Of a stretch of DNA of 64,000 nucleotides, positions 1 to 12,747 are shown one piece after another. The first letter of the stretch is position 1. Every line of letters starts with the position of its first letter. Origin of the DNA: Sisyra terminalis (Eukaryota; Arthropoda; Insecta; Neuroptera; Sisyridae); assembly GCA_958496175.1 (NCBI GenBank), contig OY292274.1, positions 60,708,630 through 60,772,629 on the forward strand, in the 5' to 3' direction. Position numbers and translations under genes: made by a program. The notes under the pieces are model-generated. The model saw only the letters and a program-made list of their open reading frames with translations. It did no database searches and was not told where the DNA came from.

Positions 1-367
1 TTAATTAGTATATATGAATACGATAAAAAAAATTCGAGGTCAAATTTAAGATATTTAATTGCATTTGAAACGGATTATTTTTTCTTATGAAGTGTTTAAT
101 TTAATTGTAATTTAATTTACTCGATTTTCATGAGAATTTAAAATTGTATTGTACTTCCATGAAGTCTTATTAAAATCCCTTTAAAAGTGCAAGAAGAGCG
201 CGCGGGTGTTGTTTTAATGCATTTTTAAAGTGTTTGGAAAAAGTATCACCAGATAGCGCCAAGAAATTGCGTGTGTATTTGTGTATATGTGTAATATAGT
301 TAGTGCGGATGTGTGAAAGTACATAGTTAGATCAAGCACAACAAAATTAGTCAATAATAACGTAAAG
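1..367 (+). promoter_or_regulatory. Lis-1: Region upstream of Lis-1, probable promoter and leader exon
   Basis: This stretch precedes the inferred leader intron donor at 368. It is less A/T-monotonous than the DNA farther out, with a short GC-rich run near 190-205 (AGAGCGCGCGGG). No TATA box or clear initiator could be assigned, so the transcription start is not placed. Its role is inferred from position. Confidence 0.3.
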
Positions 368-1003
368 GTGAGGAAATTAATTGATTTTTTTGCACAAAAC
401 TCCCCTAAAATGAATAATTCTCACGATAGTGCGTTGTTTTATGTTGGAAATGTTAAATGTTATAGTAATTCTGTGGCGTATTTGACATTTGTGTTCGATT
501 TATTTTGTATACGAAGAACATAGAAATTTCAAATATGGCCGTGCGTCAACGATGAGTCTATTTTGTTATTAGATTTGTGTTAACAACTTTCCTAATCTAT
601 GAATCATAGTTTTACCAAAATTGGCCATTAATTGCGTTTGGAAATTTGTCATAAACACGTGTGTGTTCCAATGTTTTGATCATTTTGTTAAATGCATTGA
701 AAATTGAATTTTCTGAACTTGACATTTGTGCTCCCCATACTCCAAGTTCCCTTCAAGATGATGTCATTGGACAACCGAACGGGTGGTTGCTTTCAATATT
801 GATCGGTCGGAAATTTTTTAAATCGTTTTATTTTTAACCCACAATTAACTCTTTCAAATCATAAATGTCAATCATATTTTACAAAAATTTTCCCTAAAAA
901 AAAAAAAAAACCTCAATCTACAATAAGATTTTTTTTTTTTTTGGGTTTTTCTCGTAATCACTTTCAAGTGTTACGATCAATGTGTTAATTTTCCTTGTTA
1001 CAG
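368..1003 (+). other. Lis-1: Probable 5'UTR intron of Lis-1
   Basis: A good donor (AAAG/GTGAGG) lies at 367/368, and a pyrimidine-rich acceptor (TTCCTTGTTACAG) ends at 1003, about 100 bases before the Lis-1 start codon. No frame joins this stretch to the coding exons, so it would be an intron within the 5' untranslated leader. The leader exon would lie upstream of 368, and the second leader segment would be 1004-1106. This is inferred from splice-site quality and position only. Confidence 0.45.
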
Positions 1004-1106
1004 ATGTTGACAAAGTGTCTTTAAACATTTATACCGACATATAGAAAGTTTAAACCATATTTATTTGTAATTTTAATTATATTCAGTCAACGTTGAAACG
1101 AACGAA

Positions 1107-3296
1107 ATGAAAATGGTGCTGTCACAGAGGCAGAGGGAGGAGTTGTACGTATTCCTTATATAATTTCCTATCCAAATTTGTAAATTTCACATGATGTTCT
1201 TTTCAAGGAATAAAGCCATAGCTGATTATTTAAGTAGTAATGGCTACATGGAAGCCTTAGAAGCGTTTAAAAAGGAAGCCGACATGCCTGGAGAAGTGGA
1301 ACGTAAATTCGGGGGTCTCCTCGAAAAGAAATGGATATCCGTCATTCGTTTACAGAAAAAAGTGAGATTATCTCTCTGTTGTTTTTCTACTTGATCTAAT
1401 TTGTTGAAATTAGGTTATGGAATTAGAGTCTAAGTTGTCGGAAGCCGAAAAAGAATTTATCGAAGGAGCGCCAACTCGAAATAAACGTACACCTACTGAA
1501 TGGATTCCGCGTCCACCGGAAAAATATTGCTTGTCAGGCCATAGGGCAAGCATTACGAAAGTTCTTTTCCATCCGGTTTATAGTTTGTTCGTTTCGGCTA
1601 GTGAAGATGCTTCGATTAAAGTGTGGGATTTTGAAACGGGGGAGTATGAAAGAACTCTCAAAGGACATACTGACTCTGTACAGGACATCGCATTTGATCA
1701 CACAGGAAAACTTTTAGGTAATCTTCTAATAAGGAAAAGATAAGAATGGTGTTTCGGCCCTAAATTCAAGATATGAGTGGATAGGCCTTGTTGGGGACAT
1801 TTGCGAGGTCTTATTGAACATAGTGATACTAGAGTCGAACCTCCATTCGTATTCTTGTACGTTTTTAATACTAAATATTACATAATTTGATTATTTTTTT
1901 AGCCTCTTGCAGCGCTGATATGTCTGTGAAAATATGGGATTTTGCGATGACTTTTGAATGTATTAAAACAATGCACGGACACGATCACAATGTGAGCAGT
2001 GTGGCTTTTATGCCAGCCGGCGATTTTCTAGTCTCGGCATCTAGAGATAAAACGATTAAAGTCTGGGAAGTAGCTACGGGGTAAGAACATTAGTTTTGTT
2101 AAACTACAGTAAAAGATATAATAGCCGTTATATAATATGTAAAAATATGATGCGGTCTTATACAGCTTAAAAAAGTAAACTATAAAAAACATCTAATTTG
2201 AAGATATAATAGCGTTTTTAGTTTCTTCATATAAATATACGAAAATGGAAACTTTTTTTCGGCTTGAAGAGATTAGGTATTAAATAGAATTGTTCACTTT
2301 CTTACTAACCTGGTCCATATCAAACATATTAGTATTAAACGGCGAAAATTTTGTCGAATACATTTTCCATGTAACACGTTGAAAAAATGATATAGACATG
2401 TGTTTTATTATTTTACAATGTTTGTCACTTCATGTACTGTTTTGCTAACTACCTCCCACAACACGGAACGTTATTACGATGATATAGGAAGATCTGGAAT
2501 TATAAAGTACGAACTTTGATATTAGGATAGAATCACTAGTGATTATTTACGCGGGTTTCTACTTTTTCGTTAGCATCAGCACTAATGAATATTTTTTTAG
2601 ATACTGTGTCAAAACGTATACAGGCCATGCTGATTGGATAAGGATGGTTAGACCTTCCACCGACGGCAGCTATTTAGCATCGTGCTCAAATGATCATACT
2701 GTACGAGTTTGGATGACAAACAGCAAAGAATGCAAAGTAAAGCTTCAATCATTTGCCGTAAAATATTTATAAAATGGAAAAACTTGTTTTCTTGAAAGGT
2801 TGTTCTTCGCGATCATGACCATGTAATTGAATGCATTGCATGGGCTCCGGAATCGGCACATGCAGCCATTAACGAAGCAGCGACATCGAACGATAACCGG
2901 AAAACGGGTGCCAACTATCAAGGCCCATTTTTGGCATCTGGTTCACGCGATAAAACCATTCGAATTTGGGATGTGGCAACGGGTGTTTGCGTTTTTACTT
3001 TAATCGGACATGACAACTGGGTACGAGGTCTTGTTTTCCATCCCGGTGGTAAATACTTGATTTCTGCTAGCGATGACAAAACTTTACGAGTATGGGATTT
3101 ACGTAATAGACGTTGTTTAAAATCTTTAGATGCACATAAACATTTCTGTACATCAGCTGGTAAGTATACAAAAAAGAAGCTACCTTACAAAATGATTTAT
3201 TAATTATTTTTTTTTCGTATAGACTTTCATAAAACGCATCCTTATGTAATAACTGGAAGTGTCGATCAAACAGTAAAAGTATGGGAATGTCGTTAG
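1107..3296 (+). CDS. Lis-1: Lis-1 (LIS1/PAFAH1B1), complete, seven coding exons
   Basis: Exons read from frame, family conservation and GT-AG borders: 1107-1144, 1208-1361, 1414-1717, 1903-2080, 2601-2736, 2799-3159, 3223-3296. The joined frame is 414 residues plus stop; LIS1 proteins are about 410. It begins [13 protein letters not shown], followed by the LisH dimerisation motif (about residues 7-39, [13 protein letters not shown]), a short coiled coil (about 56-82, [15 protein letters not shown]), and seven WD40 repeats from the GH at 106 to the C-terminal [13 protein letters not shown]1 proteins dimerise, bind the dynein motor with NudE, and act in nuclear and neuronal migration, oogenesis and spindle positioning. 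Start choice: ATG 1107 gives the Met-Lys-Met start that I recall from insect orthologues; ATG 1113 matches the vertebrate start and has the better context (A at -3, G at +4), so either may be used. Introns are 63, 52, 185, 520, 62 and 63 bp. One oddity is Ile where most LIS1 proteins have Thr in LEKKWTSV. No frameshift or stop was seen. Confidence 0.97.
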
Positions 3297-3496
3297 ATAT
3301 CAATAATCAAGAGGCTTGCGCTTTATTTAAACTTAAGTTATTTTTAAATAAAAATATGCTCTGTGTCGTACAGTTTTGTCATACTTTGAAAAACCGAAAA
3401 CTTGCAGAGTTACTCCGATATTTAAATATCCAGCATACAATTACCAAATATTTGGAAATTATTTAAATTTACATCTTATTTCTTTTTATTAATCAC

Positions 3497-3502
3497 AATA
3501 AA
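3497..3502 (+). terminator. Lis-1: Poly(A) signal of Lis-1
   Basis: AATAAA lies 201 bases after the Lis-1 stop codon, with a T-rich stretch about 20 bases downstream. It is the first canonical hexamer after the stop that sits in such a context, giving a 3'UTR of roughly 220 bases. Confidence 0.7.
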
Positions 3503-3539
3503 GAAGAAACTACTAAGTAGTTTTTTTCTGCAAATGTAT

Positions 3540-6500
3540 TTATTATGAATATTTTAAAATGGTTACTCTCAATGCAATCAAGCCTTTATTATGATATAGT
3601 TCCGTTCAAATCTATTTCTGTATGTCAGTTTAGCGTTTATCGATAAATAAATTAGTTTCTGAGGAAAAAAAATATTTAAAAATCTGTCATTTTTTCCAGA
3701 AAAAAATCAATAACCCCTTAATATTAATCGAGAAAACGCTATCCGAGAAAGTGACGTAGACTATGGGACTATATCTTTACATATAAATGCATAAATCTTA
3801 TTTAACTTTGTTTCGAATTTAAATACATATAAATATTTAAAAAGAGGGGTCTTATGTAGTATTTAGGTATTTAGTGAAATCATTTGATTTGTCTGCGATG
3901 GAAATTGTTTTCTTACAAGAATTTTATATAAAAAGAAAAAATTGTTCAAATATTACTAATCGTAAGAACTTGTTTTAATCAGCAATTCATTGATGACCCC
4001 AAATTGTGTGTTACACCATTAAAGACCTGAAGATATTTACTATCAAAATATTTTTTGCTTTAACAAAATTATATTTAAAAGTCGTTATCTAAGAGGAAAT
4101 AAGTTACATATATTTTTTTAGTTTTTTTTTCTTTGTTCTAGCAAAATGATTTTTATAAGTTTCAAAATAGAATTTTATTTTTTTTTTTGTAAATAAAGTA
4201 CATGTAATATTTATTTTATGATTTTTTTAAATTGCAATTTTGTGGGTGTTGCAATTCTTAAGACAAATCGAATCACAATAAAATACAATTCTTTTTTCAG
4301 AAATATTAAAAGTAATTTATAAATTTTATTGTTTGAATTAATGCAGCCATTTCCTTCATAATAGACGAAAGTGGTAGCCACTGAAAAGATTCCAATTTAA
4401 TTGTACTAGAAATTTTAAAAATGATTTTTATTGGTTTGTAATGTTTTTAAAATATATTAGTTTTAATAAGCTTCAAGAGGAAAAAAAAAATATGTAAAAG
4501 TAATTAAACTGTAGATTGTAGATTTGATGAAATTAAAACATGCTACTCTATTATATTTGTTCAATGTATGAGAAAAAAAATATTTTAATCACCCAAAAAA
4601 TTCAAAAGTTAAACAGCCGTAATTATAATTAATACTATATTATTATAAATTAATAATTTTTAGAAAGTGATAAATATAATATTGATAATGTTAATTTATG
4701 ATTTTCACACTTTGTCCGACTTGCGAATGTAATAATCAGCTCTGTTACATTTATAAGTAATAAATCGCATACCATGAAACAGAAAGCTTAAAATTGGTGT
4801 TTTTTTTTTCTCGTTATTTTTTTTTCAGGTTTTTCCTAATTTCCATTTGTCCTAAATATTTCAAATGTCAGCGTTCTCTTACATTAGAATGAAATTGCAT
4901 TCTGTAATAATTATGTGTTATTTAATGCATTGTTTCTTACTGTATTAATTACAAAATACTTGGAATTGTAAAAATAATTTTTAAAAAAATAAGTTGTTTA
5001 GTTTTGTTTTCACATTCTGGAAAAACTGCATTTTTAAAAAAGAAATTCTAAATACTTTTTTTGCACATTGTGCAATTCTCGGAAAAAGTATATAGTATGT
5101 TGCGTATGTTTTGTGATATTCCAGTACTTAATCAGAAAAATGAAGATATTTAATTTGGTACGAAATTAAAAATAAAAAGTGAATTGTTAACAGATTATAT
5201 TTGAACAAATTACATAATATTATATATAACAGACGTTGCAAAATTTCAAAGATTTATAAATGAGATGCAATTAACTTTAGAGAAGTATGTGACCATATAT
5301 ACATCTCGGTATAACTGGCTTATCGATTATACTGAATGCTAAAAGATTTTTTTTTAAAATGCAAATTCTTATTTTGCAATAAACTTTAATGATTATGTTG
5401 ATTCATATTTATTTTTTAACTAAACAAGTTTATAAAGGAAAATAAACTATGAAAAGAAAAATTATGAAAAAATGAACTCGTAGATACGTACTATAATAAT
5501 TATAAATTCATGTTAGACATATATTTCAATATTTTCAGTTTTCTCTAGAATTCTCTAGAATTCAGTTGGAGTTAGCAATAAGATCCAGATTTGTATTTCA
5601 AATATGACTCAAACAAATGGAGCTGCATCAGTATGGAATCTTATTACTTTATTAATATTTCTTTAAGTAGGGAAACAGATGTAGAACAGCGTATTTAGAG
5701 TAATTTTCAAGAATGTTTTTAACACATTTGGAATTAATTAATTTATTAAAACTTTAATGTTATTTTTTTACTTCTCACAAATATTGAATAACATTTATTG
5801 AATTTTCCAAACATTTTTCTTGACAAATCCCAGAGATATCAGCGGCTGCTCATTGTAAGTCGCCACCCGGATAGGCAGTTTGCCTATATCCTGGAGGTCA
5901 CAATTTTTATCTGAAATCAAATTTTCAAAAAATAAATAAATAAACACTTTTTTATAAGTGTCTCTTCTATTTGAAATAGAACTACAACAAAAAAAATGAT
6001 TTTTTTTAGAATTTGAAAATGAAGTAGATTTTTTCACCGTTTTTTTGGAATAAAAAATAGTAAAAATATTGATATTGTTTATAGGATATTTGAAGTTCAA
6101 CTAGAGAGTATATAAATAAAGAAAATATAAGTGTGTGCTAAATTTGATAGTAATTGATTAAAAACTCTACTTGATAGATTGTATACAAATTTGAAATGAG
6201 TAGTTTCTAAAGAAATGGTGATATTCTAGAAAATGGCGATTAACTAAAATAAGTAGCTGAAAAGTTTAATTTAAAGCAGTAATGAATTAATTCAAATCTC
6301 TTACCCGTAAATCAGTGATTCCAGCGCTATGTAGCAATCCTTTTTCAACTTCATATGCTTCGTTTTCAACTTGGAGTTTATTTTTGAGCTTTCTGAGCTT
6401 CCATACTGTCCTAAGAGTTGTTCTCTTGAAGTTTTATGAATATAATTTGAAATAGCTTTACAAGCGATTTAAAAGGAAAAAATTGATTTTTTTATAGCCT

Positions 6501-6840
6501 CAACATCTATGTCCTCCCTTAAACATATAAAACATTGACAATAAAAACTAAAATTAATTTGCCTCTTTTGATTTAAAGATAAAAATTTGAGATTAAAGGA
6601 ATTCCATAGGAATCATAAGCTTTTAACAAATTTGTCTTACGGAAATCGCAAAATCAGAAGATTCGACTTTTTAATTACGTATACTGTATTTAAATTGTAT
6701 CCTTGAATGTTATTAATAAAAGAAAAACAAAGCTTTGTAAAGATCTAGAGCTAGAAGCGTGGGGATTCCAAGAAAGATATTTTAATGATACTTAAGAGAT
6801 ATTTATTGCTAATAAAGTTCTAAGATTTAAGATCTCTAAT
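3540..6840. other. AT-rich intergenic DNA, no gene seen
   Basis: Both strands were read. Only short chance frames and homopolymer runs are present (for example T runs near 4125, 4800 and 4825, and A runs near 4490). No splice-compatible conserved coding segment and no clear transposon terminus was found. A short direct repeat of TTCTCTAGAA occurs near 5543-5565. Confidence 0.6.
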
Positions 6841-6845
6841 TTAAT

Positions 6846-7251
6846 CAGTGACGAAACTAAGATTTTTAGGCCCATCAGCAAATCCATATAACGGGGCTTC
6901 AATTCTACTAATAGTTTCTTTATTTCTATGAATATGGAAAATTATTTTTCAACTGATGAAAAAAGACTGAAAGAGATATTATAACAGAAACATACCATAT
7001 ATTTAAATGATTTTTCGTCTCGATTTTCCTGCCCCAAATTTATCAAATAAAATCAATAGCTCTTTTTTCCTTAATAGCAATGATTTGATCTCCCATTCCT
7101 TCTGCAGAATGATCTTCCACTGAAAAAAAAATACCAAAAGGTTTCTTATATTTCAAAACACTAACAATGTTTAAAGGAATTAAAAGAGGTTCCCCAAAAC
7201 CGGGGACCCAACATCATCGCTTCCACTTGCTACCCTGTAGCTAAGCCATTA
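6846..7251. mobile_element. Decayed hAT-type MITE
   Basis: The left end reads CAGTGACGAAACTAAG and the right end, reverse-complemented, reads TAATGGCTTAGCTACAG. Both resemble the CAGTGGCGTAACTA-type terminus of hAT elements. Eight-base flanks AATTTAAT (6838-6845) and AGTTTAAT (7252-7259) match at 7 of 8 positions, as expected of an aged hAT target-site duplication. No transposase frame was recognised inside. The termini have decayed, so the exact ends are uncertain. Confidence 0.5.
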
Positions 7252-8248
7252 AGTTTAATTAGTTTATGTGAAAAAAATACAAAGTGAAAAACAGGAAAAT
7301 TTGTTTTTAATTGACTGAAAGTTTGATCTAAAATTTAAATATAATTTAAGAGTTACTAATACAATTTTTATAAAAAATAAATAGCAAACGTATGAAAGTT
7401 TAGCTTAATGAAAGTTTAAAAAAGTAAAACTTTTGGTAAAAAAATTGTTACTATAAAACAATTTTGGTAATGCTTTGAAAGTATTTTATTTAAGTTTTGT
7501 ATACTATCTTTATATACAACATAAATATGAACATAAAACATAAAATAAACATGAACATAAATACATACAAAAAAAGGAGGAAATAATTTCAGGATAACAA
7601 ATACTCATTTGATACTGTTTTTCCTTAAATTTTTCTTCACTTTTACTTATATTAACTCACTTTATCGTTAGTTTGTAAAGTACGGAACTTATAATCTCAT
7701 TTTTCACTCATTTTCCAGCACTTTATCGGATTGAAATTTGGCATACCTGCTTACTTCCGATAACAACGCATTAAACCGTTGTAAAATTTAATAACCACCA
7801 AGTATTTCTACTTTAATTATTAAGTAATATTTAACTTTGAATGAAACTTAGGTTGCCTACCTTCATAGGCGTATATATTTTGAAATAAATTACAATTAAT
7901 TAGTCAGATCCGTCAGATCATTGAGACAATGATTGACAAAATGGATATTAAAAATATATTGAAAGATTAAAACGAGAAAAAAATTAATAACGTCGCTTCT
8001 ATTGATAAAATGCACTAAAATGGTAAAAAATAACTTTACGATCGGAATCTTCGTACCGATTGCACCATCGATATTAAGGCGATATTAGCCAATTAATGAG
8101 AATCATCTACTACCAAGTAGTGTATCAAAGCGAGGGGCGCAATTTTGCTTACAATTTGGTTATATGTTTTTGGAACATTTGGTACAGCTAGAGAGCTTAT
8201 GATTAACACATTAATTGGCTATTATTGCCTTAATTTCGATGATACAAT

Positions 8249-8958
8249 CAGTGGCGTAGCTAGGTAACCAAGGACCCTTGGGCAAATTAAAAAATGGGGC
8301 CCAACTGCTATGTAAACTGATTAGCTTTTATCAAATAAAAATATGAAATATACAAATACTTTAAAAATGCTAAGCCCTTTAAGCTCTTTTTTGTGCACTG
8401 CAGGGCAGGTAATCAAAAATATAAAACAGTAACGACATAAATTACAGTTAATACTTGGTGTAGGTTTGGCTAATAAAACGAAATAGATAAGATTCAAGAG
8501 TTTATTATATAAAAGTCGGACCTACCAACTGACTAAATAACAATTATTTTTACAATTTTTCCTAGCTTTAGTTTTCGCAAAAGTATCAATGACTTCGTTT
8601 AAATCCAGGCTTGATGCGGTTTTGTTTTCAATTGCTATTAGCGATAAATGTCGGAGTCGAGTTTGGCCCATATTATTTCTTAAATAATTTTTTAACTACT
8701 TTTAATTTGCTAAATGACCTTTCAGCTGTTGCAGAAGTGACGAATTGTAAAGAATAATAATATTGCTGTAAATACTTCCGTTAGGTCGCATTCTAGCACT
8801 CCATTTTTGCTCATTATTTCCTTACATAATTGGTGAACTTCCAACTGAATTTCCAAAAGTTCAGTTCGATCAAGATTTCTGGTAAGGATTCGAGGGCTCC
8901 CTGAGCTTGAGGGCCCCGGGGCACTGCCCCGCCTAGCCTCTAGGTAGCTACGCCACTG
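8249..8958 (-). mobile_element. hAT transposon, internally deleted
   Basis: The termini are inverted repeats beginning CAGTGGCGTAGCTA (14 exact bases). The element is flanked by a perfect 8-base target duplication, GATACAAT (8241-8248 and 8959-8966). An 8-base duplication with CAGTGGCG-type ends is diagnostic of hAT. At 710 bases it is far shorter than an autonomous copy, and only the C-terminal part of a transposase remains on the minus strand. The target lies in the arm of a palindromic repeat. Confidence 0.95.
8523..8890 (-). pseudogene. hAT transposase C-terminal dimerisation domain remnant
   Basis: On the minus strand one frame reads VTSATAERSFSKLKVVKKLF, and after a one-base shift another reads RNNMGQTRLRHLSLIAIENK followed by TASSLDLNEVIDTFAKTKAR. 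This order (A-x-AERSFSKLK, then RLxxLSLIAIE) is the hAT family C-terminal dimerisation region. Upstream (right) a third frame reads RNLDRTELLEIQLEVHQLCK. At least two frameshifts separate the parts, so the gene is dead. It lies wholly inside the hAT element at 8249-8958. Confidence 0.85.
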
Positions 8959-9032
8959 GATACAATCGGTATGAAGATTCAGTTCATTAATTTAATTTTT
9001 ACCTTCTTAGTGAATTTTATCAATACAAGAGA

Positions 9033-11250
9033 GATTTTTAAATATTTTTTAAAAATAATTCAATCAGGACTCAGAAAAGTCTCTTTTATTATCTACCAAT
9101 AAGCCTAATGTAATATGTGCCACCAAGTAAGTGATAAAGCTTTCTTCAATGAAGCAGATTTTTAACCAATGGGATTGTGGCATTTAAATATGTTCATTTG
9201 TTTTGATTGTTGAAATTTTAAAAAATTTTCATAGCCACTCCCAAGGTGATGAAATGATGCCGTTTACATAATATACGAATAAGTAGATGCTTTATGGAAT
9301 GTTTTCTACGATGACGTCATTCGGGGTCTATCGATACATGAATTATAATTAAAGGGTTCGATTTAAAAATTCTGTAAAGCAAACAGCAATAATTAAGAAT
9401 ACTTAAATTAAATTTTTGTATTTGGAAAATACATTACATTTTAATATAAGATATATGAAGTAGGTAATTCACTGAGAAAATTAATATTGCAATTATGTGT
9501 AATAATATAATATAGATATTGTAATGAAAATTGTAAAAATTATGATAAAGAGTTTTGAATTTGACAAATAAAACTGAAATGAATCAAATAAAATTCATTA
9601 CTGATCAGATGAGCAACAACGTAATAATTAAAAGAAATACAATTACAAAGAATGTAAGAATTCGAATGTAAAAAAGAAATTTTAAATAAAATAATGTAAA
9701 GAATAGAATGATGAAAGTCTGGTCCTAGGACCTAGATTACGATATTCCTATAGAAAATTTTATTTTTTTCCGTGTACGATGCAGAAAAATCTTTTTAATC
9801 TACTTTATTGAATTACTTATTTTCAACTTTGTTGTAAAAGTTTTAATTCATTTCAACAGATTTACTTATCTGAGTACTTACGCAATTGAATCCATTTGTA
9901 CCCCAAAAGCGAAATCTATATCTTATAAAAACTATGGTTCAATAAATTTTAATTAAACTGTAATTTACTTAATAACTTAATAATGACTTTTAAAAAAATC
10001 ATATTTCTTATGACACTTAAACTATACATTTTTTTTTTTGGAAAACTCTTTCCAAACATGGACTTATATTATATATTGTTTTCTGTGAAGTGTATCAAAT
10101 ACCTACCTATAATTTATCTAAATTGCCAAATGAAATATCTCAAAAAATTTCATATTGCCGTAGAAAAACGATAACTTTTCCTTCTCTTATCTGAAATTAA
10201 TAATAATAAGAGGCGTTTTAACACCAATATATCATTAATCTATGTAGACTGTTGAGTTTTGTAATGCAACAGTGTCGGCTCTGCTGATAGCATATTGTCG
10301 GTTGCAAAATTTCGAGAATGCAAAAACAAAAAGAAAAATTATATCGAAAACGTCGTAAGACTAGCAGCCGCCGCCGAGACTGTGGCCAATGGTATATAGT
10401 CAAATGGTAGTCATCGTAAAGATAATTCGAAATGAGGCAAGAAGGTAAGCAATGCAAAAAGAAATTCACAACGTTTGAAAATTGTACAATTTAAAGTAAA
10501 ATGTTACATTGGCGAGAGCTGTTATTACTATTATTATTATTACTATTACAATCATCGTAAAGTCTATAATTATCCGGTTGGCACGCGTGACGACATCTTA
10601 ATAACATCATTTTTCCGCTAAGCTCCAAGTGGAAGACCCGAAGACCGACAACAATGGTTTTTTTTTTCATTTCGAGAACACACCCGCAACGATTTTTACG
10701 ACTTCTTCAATAAATCGTTTCATTTTGCTCAAAATGTACTGTACATAATCGCAATTATTACAGCCATATTTCTTCGATTTCCGTCATTATGATTTTCGTT
10801 TTATGTTGCACGAAATTCAAACAATCGACTTTTTTGATGTTTGCAAACCAATCATTTGCTAATTACTTGGCTATACAACATCGAATAATATGCACTTAAT
10901 TCATGGTAGCGATACGTATTCTGGAAATTGGTAGGTAATAGTTTGAGCATATTGAATGCACTTTCTTTCCCGCAAAATACAAAGAAAAATTTACTTGATC
11001 AACGTTGAATTGCTAAAGAATCTGTTGATGACTACCTGTGCTTATAAATTTTGAATTTGAATGTGATTTCTATAGAAAAATTAAGTCCTTTACACTCTAA
11101 GACCAAGTAAAAGGAAATAATCACTATCTAATTATTACAGTTTTTGATAAAAATAATTTTTGTACCCGAAGCTTTGTTTGCACCATCATTTAGATAGAGG
11201 GAATAGAGGGAAAAAGTATAACCATCCTTACTGGATTTATTTAATTCTTC
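9033..11250. other. AT-rich DNA with one higher-complexity island
   Basis: No gene or transposon end was recognised. The part at about 10210-10680 is richer in G/C and low in repeats (for example CAGCCGCCGCCGAGACTG near 10365) and carries a short TTA/ATT trinucleotide run near 10525-10545. Its short frames match nothing I know. It could be a conserved regulatory block. Confidence 0.4.
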
Positions 11251-11266
11251 AGTGGTCCCTTGTTGA

Positions 11267-12739
11267 CAGTGGCGTGCACAGAGATTTTAGACAGGTTAGG
11301 CAGAAATTTTTAAAAGCTATTTTAATATAATCAAAAATGCTGCATGTTGGTTTTAGTTCGTCGTTATGATGAGTAAATAATGAACTCTATACCGATTAGC
11401 CAACAAAATTTTAAAGTGTGAATTTTCTGATTTTTTTTTGCCAATCGATGGAAAATCGTTCGTAGAGATATGCGAAGGAAACTGTTTCGATTGTGACAAA
11501 ATAGTTTAGCGCTAATAAATTAATTAAGAAAAATTAATTAATTAATTAGTCATTGATATAGTCATTGAAAAAAACAGGCAACTCAGAAATTAATTTTGCC
11601 CTCAAATTATATTTTCCCAAAATTTTACAAAATAACAAAAATCGAAACATAATTAAACAGGCTTTTCTCCAAAATTTTTGCATCGCTTATGAAAATCTAC
11701 TTTTCATACAAAAAATTTTTGAAAAAATATTTAGTAGAAGTAGAACATTAAGTGTTTTTTGAAATTCGGAAAATATTTTTCTTAGACTTTTTTTTAGTTT
11801 TAGTTTTAACCAACCGTTTCCTGAATTTTCCGGCATTTTTGTTATTGTATGTTGCTTTAAACCTTATTTTCTTAACTTTAACTATATCAATCACTAATTA
11901 ATTAATTTATCTTATGTATTTAATTACCGCTAAACTATTTTGTCACAAACGAAACGGTTTCTTTCACAAAACTCTACGATTTCCCATCGATTAGCAAAAA
12001 AAAATTTCGGAAAATTCACACTTTAAAATTTTATTGGCTAATCGGTATAGGGTAAATAATGATGTTGGTATTTTTAACTACAAGTATCCATAGATAGACT
12101 CATTTTGTAAACTATAAAGTATATAAGAAATACAATATAATCGTCAGGATTAAATAATACAGATAAAAGATGTTATATTATTAAAATTTATTAGAATTAA
12201 ATAATAACAATGTACGTAGATTACTGATCGTTAAATCGATTATTGAAATCAATAAAATTTAAATTTGTAATTGCAGCGTTAATGAATAAGAAACGATGCT
12301 ACTTCGGTAATTATCGTAAATTGTCGCGTTGTAAGAAGACAGTGTCTTTCTATGAGGTTGTATGCGTGCGTATGTGTAGAATTGTATATTTGTATTATTG
12401 TTTTTACACGAACGCACACACTGACACATATATAGCTATGAGTGCACGCATATCAATATTTAGGCACGAATAGTTTGTGTCTTTCCCGCTGCTGGACTCA
12501 GTAGCGCTAGTGCATTGCAATGCAAATATTACCAGTTGCTTACTTGAAATTGAACGAACGAATGAGCTGGCATAATCTGTATACTGTAAAGATGATATCC
12601 GTTAATATTTTTTGTTTATTGACATTTGATAGTACTCGAAAATAAAATAAAATTATATATCAGAACAAATTTATAAATATTTATCTGAATTATGTAGGGT
12701 AGGCAGTGTCTTTTTGTCTATATGTAATGCACGCCACTG
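11267..12739. mobile_element. Non-autonomous hAT element carrying a nested foldback
   Basis: The ends are inverted repeats sharing 12 exact bases, CAGTGGCGTGCA. Flanks CTTGTTGA (11259-11266) and ATTGTTGA (12740-12747) agree at 7 of 8 positions, as expected of an aged 8-base hAT duplication. No transposase was recognised. About 670 bases of its 1473-base length come from a second palindromic element inserted at 11384-12051. Without that insert the element is about 800 bases. Confidence 0.85.
11384..12051. mobile_element. Foldback element with 11-base target duplication, Mutator-like
   Basis: The two ends are long inverted repeats (about 190 bases: 11384 to about 11570, and about 11875 to 12051). 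Shared blocks are TATACCGATTAGCCAA, AATTTTAAAGTGTGAATTTT, GTGACAAAATAGTTTAGCG and AATTAATTAATTAGT. It is flanked on both sides by GTAAATAATGA (11373-11383 and 12052-12062). Long inverted repeats with a 9-11 base duplication are typical of Mutator-like elements. The centre has only a chance 65-codon frame. It is nested inside the hAT element at 11267-12739 and is therefore younger. Confidence 0.8.
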
Positions 12740-12747
12740 ATTGTTGA

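Larger units (their letters stand above)
7999..9026. repeat. Palindromic (foldback) element, right arm split by a hAT insertion
   Basis: The left arm (7999-8098) is the reverse complement of the right arm (8209-8248 continuing at 8967-9026) once the 710-base hAT element and one copy of its target duplication are removed. Arms are about 100 bases with a loop of about 110 bases (8099-8208). Shared blocks include TATTGATAAAAT, GAATCTTC, ATTAAGGC and GCCAATTAATG. The left arm serves as an empty-site copy of the hAT target. Family unknown; no coding capacity. Confidence 0.75.

Noticed and set aside
3067..3466. Open frames overlapping the last Lis-1 exons (minus 3067-3303, plus 3281-3466)
   Set aside because: They overlap conserved Lis-1 coding exons and the 3'UTR, have no recognisable features and are chance frames.
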